A stretch of 64,000 nucleotides of DNA, taken from positions 1,242,723-1,306,722 of the forward strand of contig NZ_JACHLB010000001.1 of assembly GCF_014207905.1 (NCBI RefSeq), given 5' to 3'. Position 1 is the stretch's first letter. Each line of letters begins with the position of its first letter. Position numbers and translations under genes: made by a program. The notes below the pieces were generated by a model, which was given only the letters and a program-made list of their open reading frames with translations, was not told the origin of the DNA and did no database searches. Shown here piece after piece: positions 44,375-53,972 of this stretch. Origin of the DNA: Flavobacterium notoginsengisoli (GTDB lineage Bacteria; Bacteroidota; Bacteroidia; Flavobacteriales; Flavobacteriaceae).

Positions 44375-45709
44375 ATGAAAAAGGTGGGTAACCATAATTC
44401 GATCTCAAGAAAATTGCTGTTTGGCTTATCGCTGACGTTAATTTTCTCCCTAACTTCATTTGCTCAAGATGCTGCTGCTCCGGCGGCGCCTGAAGCTGCG
44501 GCTGCTGCTCCAGCTGCGGGAGGCGGTGATCCAGTAAAAGGGAAAGAACTTTTTAATGCAAATTGCGCTGCATGTCACAAATTAGATGCTAAGTCAACAG
44601 GTCCTGCTTTAAGGGGTGTTGCTGCTAAGCATGATATGGCTTGGATTTACAAGTGGGTGCATAACAGTTCTGACATGATTAAGTCAGGTGATCCTGTTGC
44701 TGTTAAACTTTTCGAGGAAAATAACAAATCTGTTATGACTTCTTTTCCTCAGTTATCTGAAGGTGATATTGATAACATTATAGCTTATACTTCTGAAGTG
44801 AAGAAAGATCCAGTTCCAAGTACTGGTACTGCTGCAACTCCTCCAGGTACAGATGTTCAAGGTGGTGGAATTTCAAATAATATTATTCTAGGAGCTCTTG
44901 CTCTTGTAATGGCTATTTTAGTAGTTATGTTGTTCATGGTGAACAAAGTATTAACTAAAGTGGCAAATAAAAACGGTGTCGAAGTTGCTCCAAAAGAAGC
45001 GAGAAATCCAATTTGGAAAGCTTTTGTTAAAAATCAATTTTTGGTTTTAGTTACTTCTATCTTTTTGCTTTTGGCAAGTGGTTATTTTGTATACGGTTAC
45101 TTAATGCAAGTAGGTGTGGATCAAAATTATGAGCCAATTCAGCCAATTCACTATTCTCATAAAATTCACGCTGGTGATAACGAAATCAATTGTAAGTATT
45201 GCCACTCTGCTGCTCGTGTAAGTAAAACAGCTGGTATTCCTTCTTTAAATGTTTGTATGAACTGTCATAAGAATATTTCTGAGGTTGCTGAAACAACTGC
45301 TACTCCAGAGTACAGTAAAGCTTTCTACGATGCGCAAATCCAAAAATTATATGATGCTGTTGGATGGGACAAGGCTAAACAGGCTTATACTGGAAAAACA
45401 ATGCCAGTAAAATGGGTTCGTATTCACAATCTTCCTGACTTTGTTTACTTCAATCACTCACAACACGTTTCTGTTGCTGGAATTGAATGTCAAACTTGTC
45501 ATGGTCCGGTACAGGAATTCGAAATCATGAAGCAATATTCTAAATTAACAATGGGATGGTGTGTTGATTGCCATAGAAAAACAGATGTTAAGATGGAAGG
45601 TAATGCTTACTATGATAAGATTCATGCTGAACTTTCTAAAAAATACGGTGTAGAGAAATTAACTGCAGCGCAAATGGGAGGTTTAGAATGCGGTAAATGC
45701 CACTATTAA
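44375..45709 (+). CDS. actA: Alternative complex III subunit ActA with extra cytochrome c domain
   Basis: A 444-residue multiheme cytochrome c from the ATG at 44375 (an earlier GTG/ATG frame at 44306 adds nothing conserved). The signal peptide is 1-30, followed by an Ala/Pro linker. A single-heme cytochrome c domain has CAACH at 64-68. After a membrane segment (about 165-190) and another (about 222-242) comes the pentaheme part with CKYCH, CMNCH, CQTCH, CVDCH and CGKCH, the last being four residues from the end. Six heme sites in total. The protein carries electrons out of the menaquinol-oxidising complex. Confidence 0.95.
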   Translation: MKKVGNHNSISRKLLFGLSLTLIFSLTSFAQDAAAPAAPEAAAAAPAAGGGDPVKGKELFNANCAACHKLDAKSTGPALRGVAAKHDMAWIYKWVHNSSDMIKSGDPVAVKLFEENNKSVMTSFPQLSEGDIDNIIAYTSEVKKDPVPSTGTAATPPGTDVQGGGISNNIILGALALVMAILVVMLFMVNKVLTKVANKNGVEVAPKEARNPIWKAFVKNQFLVLVTSIFLLLASGYFVYGYLMQVGVDQNYEPIQPIHYSHKIHAGDNEINCKYCHSAARVSKTAGIPSLNVCMNCHKNISEVAETTATPEYSKAFYDAQIQKLYDAVGWDKAKQAYTGKTMPVKWVRIHNLPDFVYFNHSQHVSVAGIECQTCHGPVQEFEIMKQYSKLTMGWCVDCHRKTDVKMEGNAYYDKIHAELSKKYGVEKLTAAQMGGLECGKCHY

Positions 45710-45741
45710 TCGATTTATTAAGATTTTAATATATATATACA

Positions 45742-48700
45742 ATGTCATCAAACAAAAAATACTGGAAAAGTGTTGAGGAGCTAGAAAATAGCTCTATTGT
45801 TGAGGCGCTTAGAAATAACGAGTTTGTTGAAGAAATTCCTACTGATGAGTTTTTAGGTAACGCTGAGGCTTTATCTACATCTGGAACTTCACGTCGTGAC
45901 TTTTTAAAGTACGTAGGATTTAGTACTGCAGCTGTTACTTTAGCTGCTTGCGAAGGTCCGGTTTACAAGTCTATCCCTTATGTATTACAACCAGAGCAAA
46001 TCATTCCTGGTGTTGCAGATTATTATGCAACTACCGTTTTTGATGGTTTTGATTTTGCAAACCTTTTGGTAAAAACTCGTGAGGGTCGTCCAATTAAAAT
46101 TGAAAACAATACAATTGCAGGAGCTAAATTTGCTGCAAACGCGAGAATTCATGCGTCTATCTTAGGATTGTATGATAGTGGTCGTTTGAAAGAGCCAAAA
46201 GTAGATGGTAAAAATTCTACTTGGTCTGCTGTTGATTTAAAAATCAAATCAAGTTTAGCTGATGCAAAAGCTAAAGGAGGTCAAGTTGTATTGTTAACTA
46301 ATACTTTAGCAAGTCCATCTACAGAGAAATTAATTGCTGAGTTTATTGCTAAAAATCCAAATGCTAAACACGTTGTTTATGATGCGGTTTCTTCATCTGA
46401 AGCTTTAGATGCTTTTGAAGCTGTATACGGACAAAGAGCTTTAGTTGATTACGATTTTTCAAAAGCTTCTTTAATTGTATCTGTTGGAGCTGATTTCTTA
46501 GGAGACTGGCAAGGTGGTGGATATGATTCTGGATATGCAAAAGGACGTATTCCTCAAAACGGAAAAATGTCTCGTCATTTCCAGTTTGAATCAAACATGA
46601 CATTATCTGGAGCCGCTGCTGATAAGCGTGTTCCAATGACTACAGCTGCTCAAAAACAAGCTTTAGTTCAAATTTATAACATTATTGCAGGTGCTTCTAT
46701 TCCTGTTGCTTTAGAAGGAAACGCTAAAGCTGAAGTAGTAAAAGCTGCACAACAGCTTAAAGCTGCTGGATCAAAAGGAGTTTTAGTATCTGGAATTGAA
46801 GATAAAAATGCTCAATTATTAGTTTTAGCTATCAATCAAATATTGGCTAGTGAAGCTTTTAGTACTGCTGGAGCAAGACAAATTAGAAAAGGTTCTAACG
46901 CTGTTGTTGCACAGTTAGTTAAAGATTTGAATGCAGGAAGTGTTCATACTTTAATTATGAGCGGTGTAAATCCAGTTTATACATTAGCTGATTCTGCTGC
47001 TTTTGTTTCTGGATTGAAAAAAGTTAAAACTTCTGTTGCTTTTGCATTAAAAGAAGATGAGACTGCATCAATTGTTACTGTTGCTGCTCCAGCTCCTCAT
47101 TATTTAGAATCTTGGGGTGATGTGGAGATAACAAGTGGAACTTACAGTTTAACACAGCCAACTATTCGTCCAATTTTCAATACGAAACAATTTCAAGATG
47201 TTTTATTGTCATTAAACGGTACTGCTGGTACTTTTTATGATTATTTAAAAGTTAATTCTGGAGCTTACACTGCAGGATCTTCTTGGAATAAAGTATTGCA
47301 TGATGGTGTAGCTGTTCTTGGATCTGTTGCTTTATCTGGAGGTGCTATTGATGCTGCTTCTGCTGCAAATGCAGTTGCAAAATCAAAAGCTGCTGGAGAA
47401 TACGAATTAGTATTGTACACTAAAACAGGTTTAGGAGATGGACAACATGCAAACAATCCATGGTTACAAGAATTCCCTGATCCAATTACAAGAGTTTCTT
47501 GGGATAACTATGTAACAGTTTCAAATGCTGATGCTAAAAAACTTGGACTATCAAATGAAATTGTTGCAAATGGTGGTTTAAATGGAAGTTATGCTACAAT
47601 TACTACAGCTGATGGCGTTAAATTAGAAAACGTTCCAGTTATCGTTCAACCAGGTCAAGCAGTTGGAACTATTGGTTTAGCTGTTGGTTATGGACGTAAA
47701 GCTTCTCTAAAAGAAGAAATGCAAGTAGGTTTAAATGCTTACGCTTTATATAAAGGATTTAATGGTGTTCAATCTGTTTCTATTGTTAAAGCTGGTGGAG
47801 AACATGAGTTTGCTTGTGTTCAAGGCCAGAAAACTTTAATGGGTAGAGGAGATATCATTAAAGAAACTACTTTAAAAATATTTAATACTGAAGATGCTGA
47901 ACATTGGAATGAAAAACCAATGGTATCTTTAGATCACCAGGAAGTGGAAGCGACAACAGTTGATCTTTGGGAATCATTTGATCGTACAACTGGTCACCAC
48001 TTTAATCTTTCAATCGACTTAAATGCTTGTACTGGATGTGGTGCTTGTGTTATCGCTTGTCACGCTGAAAACAACGTTCCAGTTGTAGGTAAAGCAGAAG
48101 TTAGAAGAAGCCGTGACATGCACTGGTTGCGTATTGATAGATATTATTCTTCTGAAAGCACTTTTGAAGGTGATAATGAAAGAAAAGAAGGAATTGCTGG
48201 TTTATCTAGTTCATTATCTACATTTAATGAAATGGAAAAACCTGGAGATAATCCACAGGTAGCTTTCCAACCGGTAATGTGTCAGCACTGTAACCACGCT
48301 CCTTGTGAAACAGTTTGTCCTGTAGCTGCTACATCTCACGGTCGTCAAGGTCAAAACCACATGGCTTACAACAGATGTGTTGGTACTCGTTACTGTGCAA
48401 ACAACTGTCCTTATAAAGTACGTCGTTTCAACTGGTTCTTATATAACAAGAATAGTGAATTCGATTATCATATGAATGACGATTTAGGACGTATGGTATT
48501 AAACCCAGACGTAAATGTTCGTTCTCGTGGTGTTATGGAAAAATGTTCTTTCTGTATCCAAAGTACTCAAGCTGTAATTCTTCAAGCAAAACGTGAAGGT
48601 AGAGTAGTGGCAAAAGATGAGTTCAACAATGCTTGTGCTTGTTCTGCTGCTTGTTCTTCTGGAGCTATGGTCTTTGGAGATGTAAATGATAAAGAAAGTG

Positions 48701-48801
48701 AAGTTGCTAAACTTGCTGAAAGCGAAAGAGCATATCACTTATTAGAGCATGTGGGTACAAAACCAAATGTTTTCTATCATGTAAAAGTTAGAAATACTTA
48801 G
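45742..48801 (+). CDS. actB: Alternative complex III subunit ActB, iron-sulfur protein
   Basis: A 1019-residue subunit. A twin-arginine signal SRRDFLKYVGFSTAAVTLAA ends in a lipobox-like cysteine (LAAC) near residue 70, suggesting Tat export and possible lipid anchoring. Residues 75-720 resemble a molybdopterin-oxidoreductase fold that is thought to have lost its cofactor. The C-terminal part (about 750-1000) binds iron-sulfur clusters: CTGCGACVIACHAENN, CQHCNHAPCETVCP, CVGTRYCANNCPYKVRRF and CSFC. It faces the periplasm and passes electrons to ActA. Confidence 0.96.
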   Translation: MSSNKKYWKSVEELENSSIVEALRNNEFVEEIPTDEFLGNAEALSTSGTSRRDFLKYVGFSTAAVTLAACEGPVYKSIPYVLQPEQIIPGVADYYATTVFDGFDFANLLVKTREGRPIKIENNTIAGAKFAANARIHASILGLYDSGRLKEPKVDGKNSTWSAVDLKIKSSLADAKAKGGQVVLLTNTLASPSTEKLIAEFIAKNPNAKHVVYDAVSSSEALDAFEAVYGQRALVDYDFSKASLIVSVGADFLGDWQGGGYDSGYAKGRIPQNGKMSRHFQFESNMTLSGAAADKRVPMTTAAQKQALVQIYNIIAGASIPVALEGNAKAEVVKAAQQLKAAGSKGVLVSGIEDKNAQLLVLAINQILASEAFSTAGARQIRKGSNAVVAQLVKDLNAGSVHTLIMSGVNPVYTLADSAAFVSGLKKVKTSVAFALKEDETASIVTVAAPAPHYLESWGDVEITSGTYSLTQPTIRPIFNTKQFQDVLLSLNGTAGTFYDYLKVNSGAYTAGSSWNKVLHDGVAVLGSVALSGGAIDAASAANAVAKSKAAGEYELVLYTKTGLGDGQHANNPWLQEFPDPITRVSWDNYVTVSNADAKKLGLSNEIVANGGLNGSYATITTADGVKLENVPVIVQPGQAVGTIGLAVGYGRKASLKEEMQVGLNAYALYKGFNGVQSVSIVKAGGEHEFACVQGQKTLMGRGDIIKETTLKIFNTEDAEHWNEKPMVSLDHQEVEATTVDLWESFDRTTGHHFNLSIDLNACTGCGACVIACHAENNVPVVGKAEVRRSRDMHWLRIDRYYSSESTFEGDNERKEGIAGLSSSLSTFNEMEKPGDNPQVAFQPVMCQHCNHAPCETVCPVAATSHGRQGQNHMAYNRCVGTRYCANNCPYKVRRFNWFLYNKNSEFDYHMNDDLGRMVLNPDVNVRSRGVMEKCSFCIQSTQAVILQAKREGRVVAKDEFNNACACSAACSSGAMVFGDVNDKESEVAKLAESERAYHLLEHVGTKPNVFYHVKVRNT

Positions 48802-48835
48802 AAAAATTATTAATTAAGAAACAATATAAAGGATT

Positions 48836-50239
48836 ATGTCGTCTCATTACGAAGCACCCATTAGAAAACCTTTAGTTATAGGTGATAAATCATATCACGA
48901 TGTAACTGTAGATGTGGCAGCGCCTGTTGAAGGACCTGCAAATAAACAATGGTGGATTGTATTTACAATCGCATTAGTAGCCTTCCTTTGGGGGTTAGGT
49001 TGTATAATTTACACCGTATCTACCGGTATCGGAACATGGGGATTAAATAAAACAGTTGGTTGGGCTTGGGATATCACTAACTTCGTTTGGTGGGTAGGTA
49101 TTGGTCACGCCGGAACATTAATTTCTGCGGTATTATTACTTTTCCGTCAGCGTTGGAGAATGGCTATTAACCGTTCTGCAGAAGCAATGACTATCTTCTC
49201 AGTAGTACAAGCAGGTCTATTTCCAATTATTCACATGGGACGTCCATGGTTAGCATACTGGGTATTACCTATTCCAAACCAGTTTGGATCTCTTTGGGTA
49301 AACTTTAACTCACCATTACTTTGGGACGTATTCGCGATTTCAACTTATCTTTCAGTATCATTAGTTTTCTGGTGGACTGGTTTATTACCTGACTTCGCAA
49401 TGTTACGTGACAGAGCTATTACTCCATTTAACAAGAGAGTTTATTCTATCTTAAGTTTTGGATGGAGCGGTAGAGCAAAAGATTGGCAACGTTTTGAAGA
49501 AGTATCTTTAGTATTAGCTGGTTTAGCAACTCCACTTGTACTTTCTGTACACACAATTGTATCTATGGACTTTGCTACTTCTGTAATTCCTGGATGGCAT
49601 ACAACAATTTTCCCTCCGTACTTCGTTGCTGGAGCGGTTTTCTCTGGATTCGCGATGGTAAATACATTGTTGATCGTTATGAGAAAAGTATCTAATCTTG
49701 AAGCTTATATCACATTACAACATATCGAGTTAATGAACATCATTATCATGATTACTGGATCTATTGTAGGTGTGGCTTATATCACTGAGTTATTCGTAGC
49801 TTGGTATTCAGGAGTAGAATATGAGCAATATGCATTCTTAAATAGAGCTACTGGACCTTACTGGTGGGCATATTGGTCGATGATGACATGTAACGTGTTC
49901 TCTCCTCAGTTCATGTGGTTCAAAAAATTAAGAACAAGTATCATGTTCTCATTCATCATTTCGATTGTTGTAAACATCGGTATGTGGTTCGAAAGATTTG
50001 TAATTATTGTTACTTCTTTACATAGAGATTACCTTCCATCTTCTTGGACAATGTTCTCACCAACATTTGTTGATATTGGAATTTTCATTGGAACAATTGG
50101 TTTCTTCTTCGTATTGTTTTTATTATACTCTAGAACATTCCCTGTAATTGCTCAGGCAGAGGTTAAAACAATTTTGAAAGGAACTGGAGATAATTATATT
50201 AGAGAAAGAGCAAACAGTAAAGATTCACATCATGAGTAA
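48836..50239 (+). CDS. actC: Alternative complex III subunit ActC (NrfD-like)
   Basis: A 467-residue integral membrane protein of the NrfD/PsrC family with about ten membrane helices; it holds the quinol-binding site facing ActB. Recognisable segments are NFVWWVGIGHAGTLISAVLLL, cut here to its core WWVGIGHAGTLIS, then IHMGRPW and FPPYFVAGAVFSGFAMV. The start of actD lies inside its last codons (8-bp overlap). Confidence 0.96.
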   Translation: MSSHYEAPIRKPLVIGDKSYHDVTVDVAAPVEGPANKQWWIVFTIALVAFLWGLGCIIYTVSTGIGTWGLNKTVGWAWDITNFVWWVGIGHAGTLISAVLLLFRQRWRMAINRSAEAMTIFSVVQAGLFPIIHMGRPWLAYWVLPIPNQFGSLWVNFNSPLLWDVFAISTYLSVSLVFWWTGLLPDFAMLRDRAITPFNKRVYSILSFGWSGRAKDWQRFEEVSLVLAGLATPLVLSVHTIVSMDFATSVIPGWHTTIFPPYFVAGAVFSGFAMVNTLLIVMRKVSNLEAYITLQHIELMNIIIMITGSIVGVAYITELFVAWYSGVEYEQYAFLNRATGPYWWAYWSMMTCNVFSPQFMWFKKLRTSIMFSFIISIVVNIGMWFERFVIIVTSLHRDYLPSSWTMFSPTFVDIGIFIGTIGFFFVLFLLYSRTFPVIAQAEVKTILKGTGDNYIRERANSKDSHHE

Positions 50240-50756
50240 TAAAGTTATATACGCCATTTATAATGACGATGACGTTTTGATGAATGCAGTAAAGAAAACT
50301 AGAGCTGCTCATCATCATATTGAAGAGGTTTTTACTCCATTTCCGGTTCACGGATTGGATAAAGCCATGGGATTAGCACCAACAAGATTAGCAATATGTG
50401 CTTTTTTATACGGATGTGTTGGTATCTCTGTTGCAACAACAATGATGTCTTATATCATGATTCACGATTGGCCACAAGATATTGGAGGTAAACCAAGTTT
50501 TAGTTTTATACAAAACATGCCTTCTTTTGTGCCAATTATGTTTGAGATGACTGTATTTTTTGCAGCCCACTTAATGGTAATTACTTTTTACATGAGAAGT
50601 AGATTATGGCCATTTAAAGAAGCTGAAAATCCAGATGTAAGAACAACAGATGATCATTTCCTAATGGAAGTGGCAGTGAATGATAACGAAACAGAATTAG
50701 TTTCTTTCTTTGAAGGAACTGGAGCTGTTGAAGTTAAAGTAATAGAAAAGAATTAA
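50232..50756 (+). CDS. actD: Alternative complex III subunit ActD (DUF3341)
   Basis: A 174-residue membrane protein of the DUF3341 family with two helices, at about 55-75 and 93-115. The N-terminal cytoplasmic part has YAIYNDDDVLMNAVKKTRAA and PFPVHGLDKAMGL, both typical. It stabilises the membrane part of the complex. It overlaps actC by 8 bp and precedes actE by 8 bp. Confidence 0.95.
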   Translation: MSNKVIYAIYNDDDVLMNAVKKTRAAHHHIEEVFTPFPVHGLDKAMGLAPTRLAICAFLYGCVGISVATTMMSYIMIHDWPQDIGGKPSFSFIQNMPSFVPIMFEMTVFFAAHLMVITFYMRSRLWPFKEAENPDVRTTDDHFLMEVAVNDNETELVSFFEGTGAVEVKVIEKN

Positions 50757-50764
50757 TTGTAGCT

Positions 50765-51310
50765 ATGAAAAGGATATATAAAATAACACTTTTAGTTGGT
50801 ATAACTATTTTAGTTTCATCTTGCCACAATAATTCGGCACCGAACTATCAGTATTTCCCAAATATGTATGAGTCTGTGGCTTATGAGCCATATACAGAAG
50901 CAAATATATTTAAAGGAGGAAAAGAAGGACAGCTTCCTGTTGCAGGAACTATTAATAGAGGTTTTGAACCTTATGAATATGAAAATTCAACAGCAGGTTA
51001 CGAATTAGCGAAAGCTAATTTAAAATCTCCTTTGGATTCTATTGAAAGAAATTCTGGAAAAGGAAAAGAACTTTTCGAAATTTACTGTATCAGCTGCCAT
51101 GGTGCAACTGGTAATGGTAAAGGTAAATTGGTTGAAAGAGAAAAATTTCTTGGAGTACCTAGCTATAAAGACAGAGAAATCACTGAAGGAAGTATCTTTC
51201 ACGTTGAGACTTATGGTTTAAATGCAATGGGTTCACATGCAAATCAATTAAGTGCTCACGAACGTTGGTTAGTTGCTGACTATGTTCTGAAACTAAAAAG
51301 CCAATTATAA
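50765..51310 (+). CDS. actE: Alternative complex III subunit ActE, monoheme cytochrome c lipoprotein
   Basis: A 181-residue periplasmic cytochrome. The signal ends in a lipobox LVSSC (Cys20). The heme motif CISCHGATGNGKG lies near residue 105, and the likely axial Met is in LNAMGSHANQL. Together with the six hemes of ActA this makes seven c-type hemes in the complex. The stop is followed after 27 bp by the ATG chosen for actF. Confidence 0.95.
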   Translation: MKRIYKITLLVGITILVSSCHNNSAPNYQYFPNMYESVAYEPYTEANIFKGGKEGQLPVAGTINRGFEPYEYENSTAGYELAKANLKSPLDSIERNSGKGKELFEIYCISCHGATGNGKGKLVEREKFLGVPSYKDREITEGSIFHVETYGLNAMGSHANQLSAHERWLVADYVLKLKSQL

Positions 51311-51337
51311 TTGTTGAACAAACTGATCGTAATAGAT

Positions 51338-52732
51338 ATGTATACATTTTCAAGTAAATTAAAAACTTTTTCTATCATCTTAATGGCCGTTGGTTTATTA
51401 GGAATTGGGTATGGTTTTTTAAGTGCACCAAAAGATATTCAAGAAGTTGAAAAAATACTAGCTGCAGATGAACATGGTTCTCATGGTGCTGCACATGAAG
51501 AAAAAGCGGAGGCATCTCACAAAGAAGCAGGTCATCATGAAGCTGCTGAAGCGTCGCATGACGCTCACAAAGCAGCAGGACATGCTGAAGTTTCTGGTGC
51601 AAATGAGCACGAAAAACATTTAGAACATGTATTGCACCAATTGCAAAACAAACCTTGGTCTGCAGTATATGTAGCTTGTATTTTCTTTTTACTACTTTCT
51701 ATGGGAGTTTTAGCTTTTTATGCTATCCAACAAGTGGCTCAGGCAGGTTGGTCTCCAGTTTTGTTTAGAGTTATGCAAGGTATTACTGCTTATTTACCAG
51801 CAGGTTCTGTAATTTTCTTTGTGATTTTAGTATTATGTGGATTACATTTTAATCATATTTTTGTTTGGTTAGGTGAAGGTGTTACAAAACCTGGTAGCCC
51901 TAATTATGATGAAATTATTGCTGGAAAATCTGGATATTTAAATTTCCCTTTCTGGATTATAAGAGCTTTTATCTTTCTATTAGGATGGAATATTTACCGT
52001 CATTTTTCTAGAAAAAACTGTTTAGCTCAAGATGAAGCAAATGATGATCTTTACTACAAAAAGAATTTCAAAGCTTCTGCAGGATTCTTAGTATTCTTTA
52101 TCGTTTCTGAATCAATTATGGCTTGGGATTGGATTATGTCTTTCGATCCTCACTGGTTCAGTACTTTGTTCGCTTGGTATGTATTTGCATCTTTCTTCGT
52201 AAGTGGTATTACTACTATTGCATTAGTTACTATCTATTTAAAATCTAAAGGATATTTAGAATATGTAAATAATAGCCATATTCATGATTTAGCTAAATTC
52301 ATGTTTGGTATTAGTGTGTTCTGGACTTATTTATGGTTTTCTCAATTTATGCTTATCTGGTACGCTAATATTCCAGAAGAGGTAACTTATTTTGTAACAA
52401 GAATTCAATTATATAACCTTCCTTTCTTTGGAGCGGTTGTTATGAACTTTGTTTTCCCATTATTAATATTAATTAATACTGATTTCAAACGTCTTAACTG
52501 GGTTGTTGTAATGGCAGGTATTGTAATATTATTAGGTCATTATGTTGATTTCTTTAATATGATTATGCCTGGAACAGTTGGAGATAAGTGGTTTATTGGA
52601 GTTCCTGAAATTGCATCGATTCTTTTCTTCTTAGGTCTATTTATATTTGTTGTATTTACTGCATTAACTAAATCTCCTTTGCTTGCAAAAAGAAATCCTT
52701 TCATTGAAGAAAGTAAACATTTTCATTATTAA
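51338..52732 (+). CDS. actF: Alternative complex III subunit ActF (quinol oxidoreductase)
   Basis: A 464-residue membrane protein related to ActC, with about ten helices. A TTG at 51311 could start the frame 9 codons earlier; ATG at 51338 is preferred. Between the first helix (about 9-27) and the second lies a loop of about 70 residues rich in His, Ala and Glu (HGSHGAAHEEKAEASH and on), which may bind metal. The later helices contain SESIMAWDWIMSFDPHWFST and FSQFMLIWYANIPEE, both conserved in the family. Confidence 0.95.
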   Translation: MYTFSSKLKTFSIILMAVGLLGIGYGFLSAPKDIQEVEKILAADEHGSHGAAHEEKAEASHKEAGHHEAAEASHDAHKAAGHAEVSGANEHEKHLEHVLHQLQNKPWSAVYVACIFFLLLSMGVLAFYAIQQVAQAGWSPVLFRVMQGITAYLPAGSVIFFVILVLCGLHFNHIFVWLGEGVTKPGSPNYDEIIAGKSGYLNFPFWIIRAFIFLLGWNIYRHFSRKNCLAQDEANDDLYYKKNFKASAGFLVFFIVSESIMAWDWIMSFDPHWFSTLFAWYVFASFFVSGITTIALVTIYLKSKGYLEYVNNSHIHDLAKFMFGISVFWTYLWFSQFMLIWYANIPEEVTYFVTRIQLYNLPFFGAVVMNFVFPLLILINTDFKRLNWVVVMAGIVILLGHYVDFFNMIMPGTVGDKWFIGVPEIASILFFLGLFIFVVFTALTKSPLLAKRNPFIEESKHFHY

Positions 52733-52751
52733 TATTTAAAGAAGTAAACAG

Positions 52752-53942
52752 ATGACAAGTTTGTTGGTAATTATAGTTTTAGTTTTATTAGCAGTTGCAT
52801 TATGGCAATTGACCAAGATTTTTGATCTTACGCAAGTAGGAGCATCTTCGGACGATTCTCAGGTTGCATCAGATAATGACAATAACGTTCAGGGATATAT
52901 TATGTTTGGCTTTTTAGCTTTCATTTATATATTTACTATTTATGGTTTACTAAAATGGGGTAATTTAGCACTTCATACTCCTGCGTCAGAGCATGGACTT
53001 TTAGTAGATAATTTAATGAATATTACTTGGGTTTTAATTTTTACTGTTCAAGTTATTACGCAAGGTTTATTATATTGGTTTTCTTTTAAAAATAGAGGAC
53101 ATAAAGACAGAAAGGCTTTATTCTTTGCTGATAGTAATAAATTAGAAGCTATCTGGAGTATTATTCCTTCTGTAGTTTTAGCATGTTTAATTCTTTATGG
53201 ATTGTACGCTTGGAATAACATTATGTTTGTTGATAAAGATGAAGATGTTATTGAAATTGAATTATATGCTCAACAGTTTAAATGGACTGCAAGATATGCG
53301 GGAGCTGATAATACGTTAGGTAAAGCAAACGTGAGATTAATTGAAGGTGTTAATACTTTAGGTGTTGATATGTCTGATAAAAACTCTCAAGATGATATTG
53401 TAGTTTCTGAATTACATATACCTAAAGGGAAAAAAGTTCATTTTAAAATGCGTTCTCAAGACGTTTTGCACTCAGCATATTTCCCTCACTTTAGAGCTCA
53501 AATGAACTGTGTGCCAGGTATGGTTACTGAATTTGCTTTTGTTCCAACTTATACTACAGCAGAATATAGAGAATTACCATTTATGGTTGAAAAAGTTGCA
53601 CATATTAATAAACTTAGAGCTGAAAAAAGCGTTGAGTTAGTTAAAAAAGGTGGTACAGCTTTAGATCCTTATACATTTGATTACTTATTATTATGTAATA
53701 AAATCTGTGGAGCTTCTCACTACAATATGCAAATGAAAGTTGTTGTTGATACTCCTGAGGATTATAAAAAATGGTTAAGTGAGAAAACAACTTTAGCTCA
53801 AGATATTAAAGCAGCTGCGGCGGCTGAAAAACCAGCTGAAGGAACTGCACCAGCTACAGATAGTGCTACTAAAGTAATTGATACTGTGAAAGCAGTTGTT
53901 GATACTGTAAAAGCGGCGGTAGCTAAAGTTGCAATGAAATAA
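52752..53942 (+). CDS. coxB: Cytochrome c oxidase subunit II
   Basis: A 396-residue subunit that accepts electrons at the CuA centre. The CuA ligands are visible: the His in VLHSAYFPHF, then CNKICGASHYNM (Cys315, Cys319, His323) and its Met. About four membrane segments lie at 3-24, 50-70, 88-110 and 132-157, two more than classic subunit II. The C-terminus is an Ala/Lys/Thr tail of about 40 residues. There is no fused cytochrome c domain, in agreement with electron delivery from the ActA/ActE hemes. Confidence 0.96.
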   Translation: MTSLLVIIVLVLLAVALWQLTKIFDLTQVGASSDDSQVASDNDNNVQGYIMFGFLAFIYIFTIYGLLKWGNLALHTPASEHGLLVDNLMNITWVLIFTVQVITQGLLYWFSFKNRGHKDRKALFFADSNKLEAIWSIIPSVVLACLILYGLYAWNNIMFVDKDEDVIEIELYAQQFKWTARYAGADNTLGKANVRLIEGVNTLGVDMSDKNSQDDIVVSELHIPKGKKVHFKMRSQDVLHSAYFPHFRAQMNCVPGMVTEFAFVPTYTTAEYRELPFMVEKVAHINKLRAEKSVELVKKGGTALDPYTFDYLLLCNKICGASHYNMQMKVVVDTPEDYKKWLSEKTTLAQDIKAAAAAEKPAEGTAPATDSATKVIDTVKAVVDTVKAAVAKVAMK

Positions 53943-53972
53943 TATAATTTAGAAAATTTAAAGTACACATAT

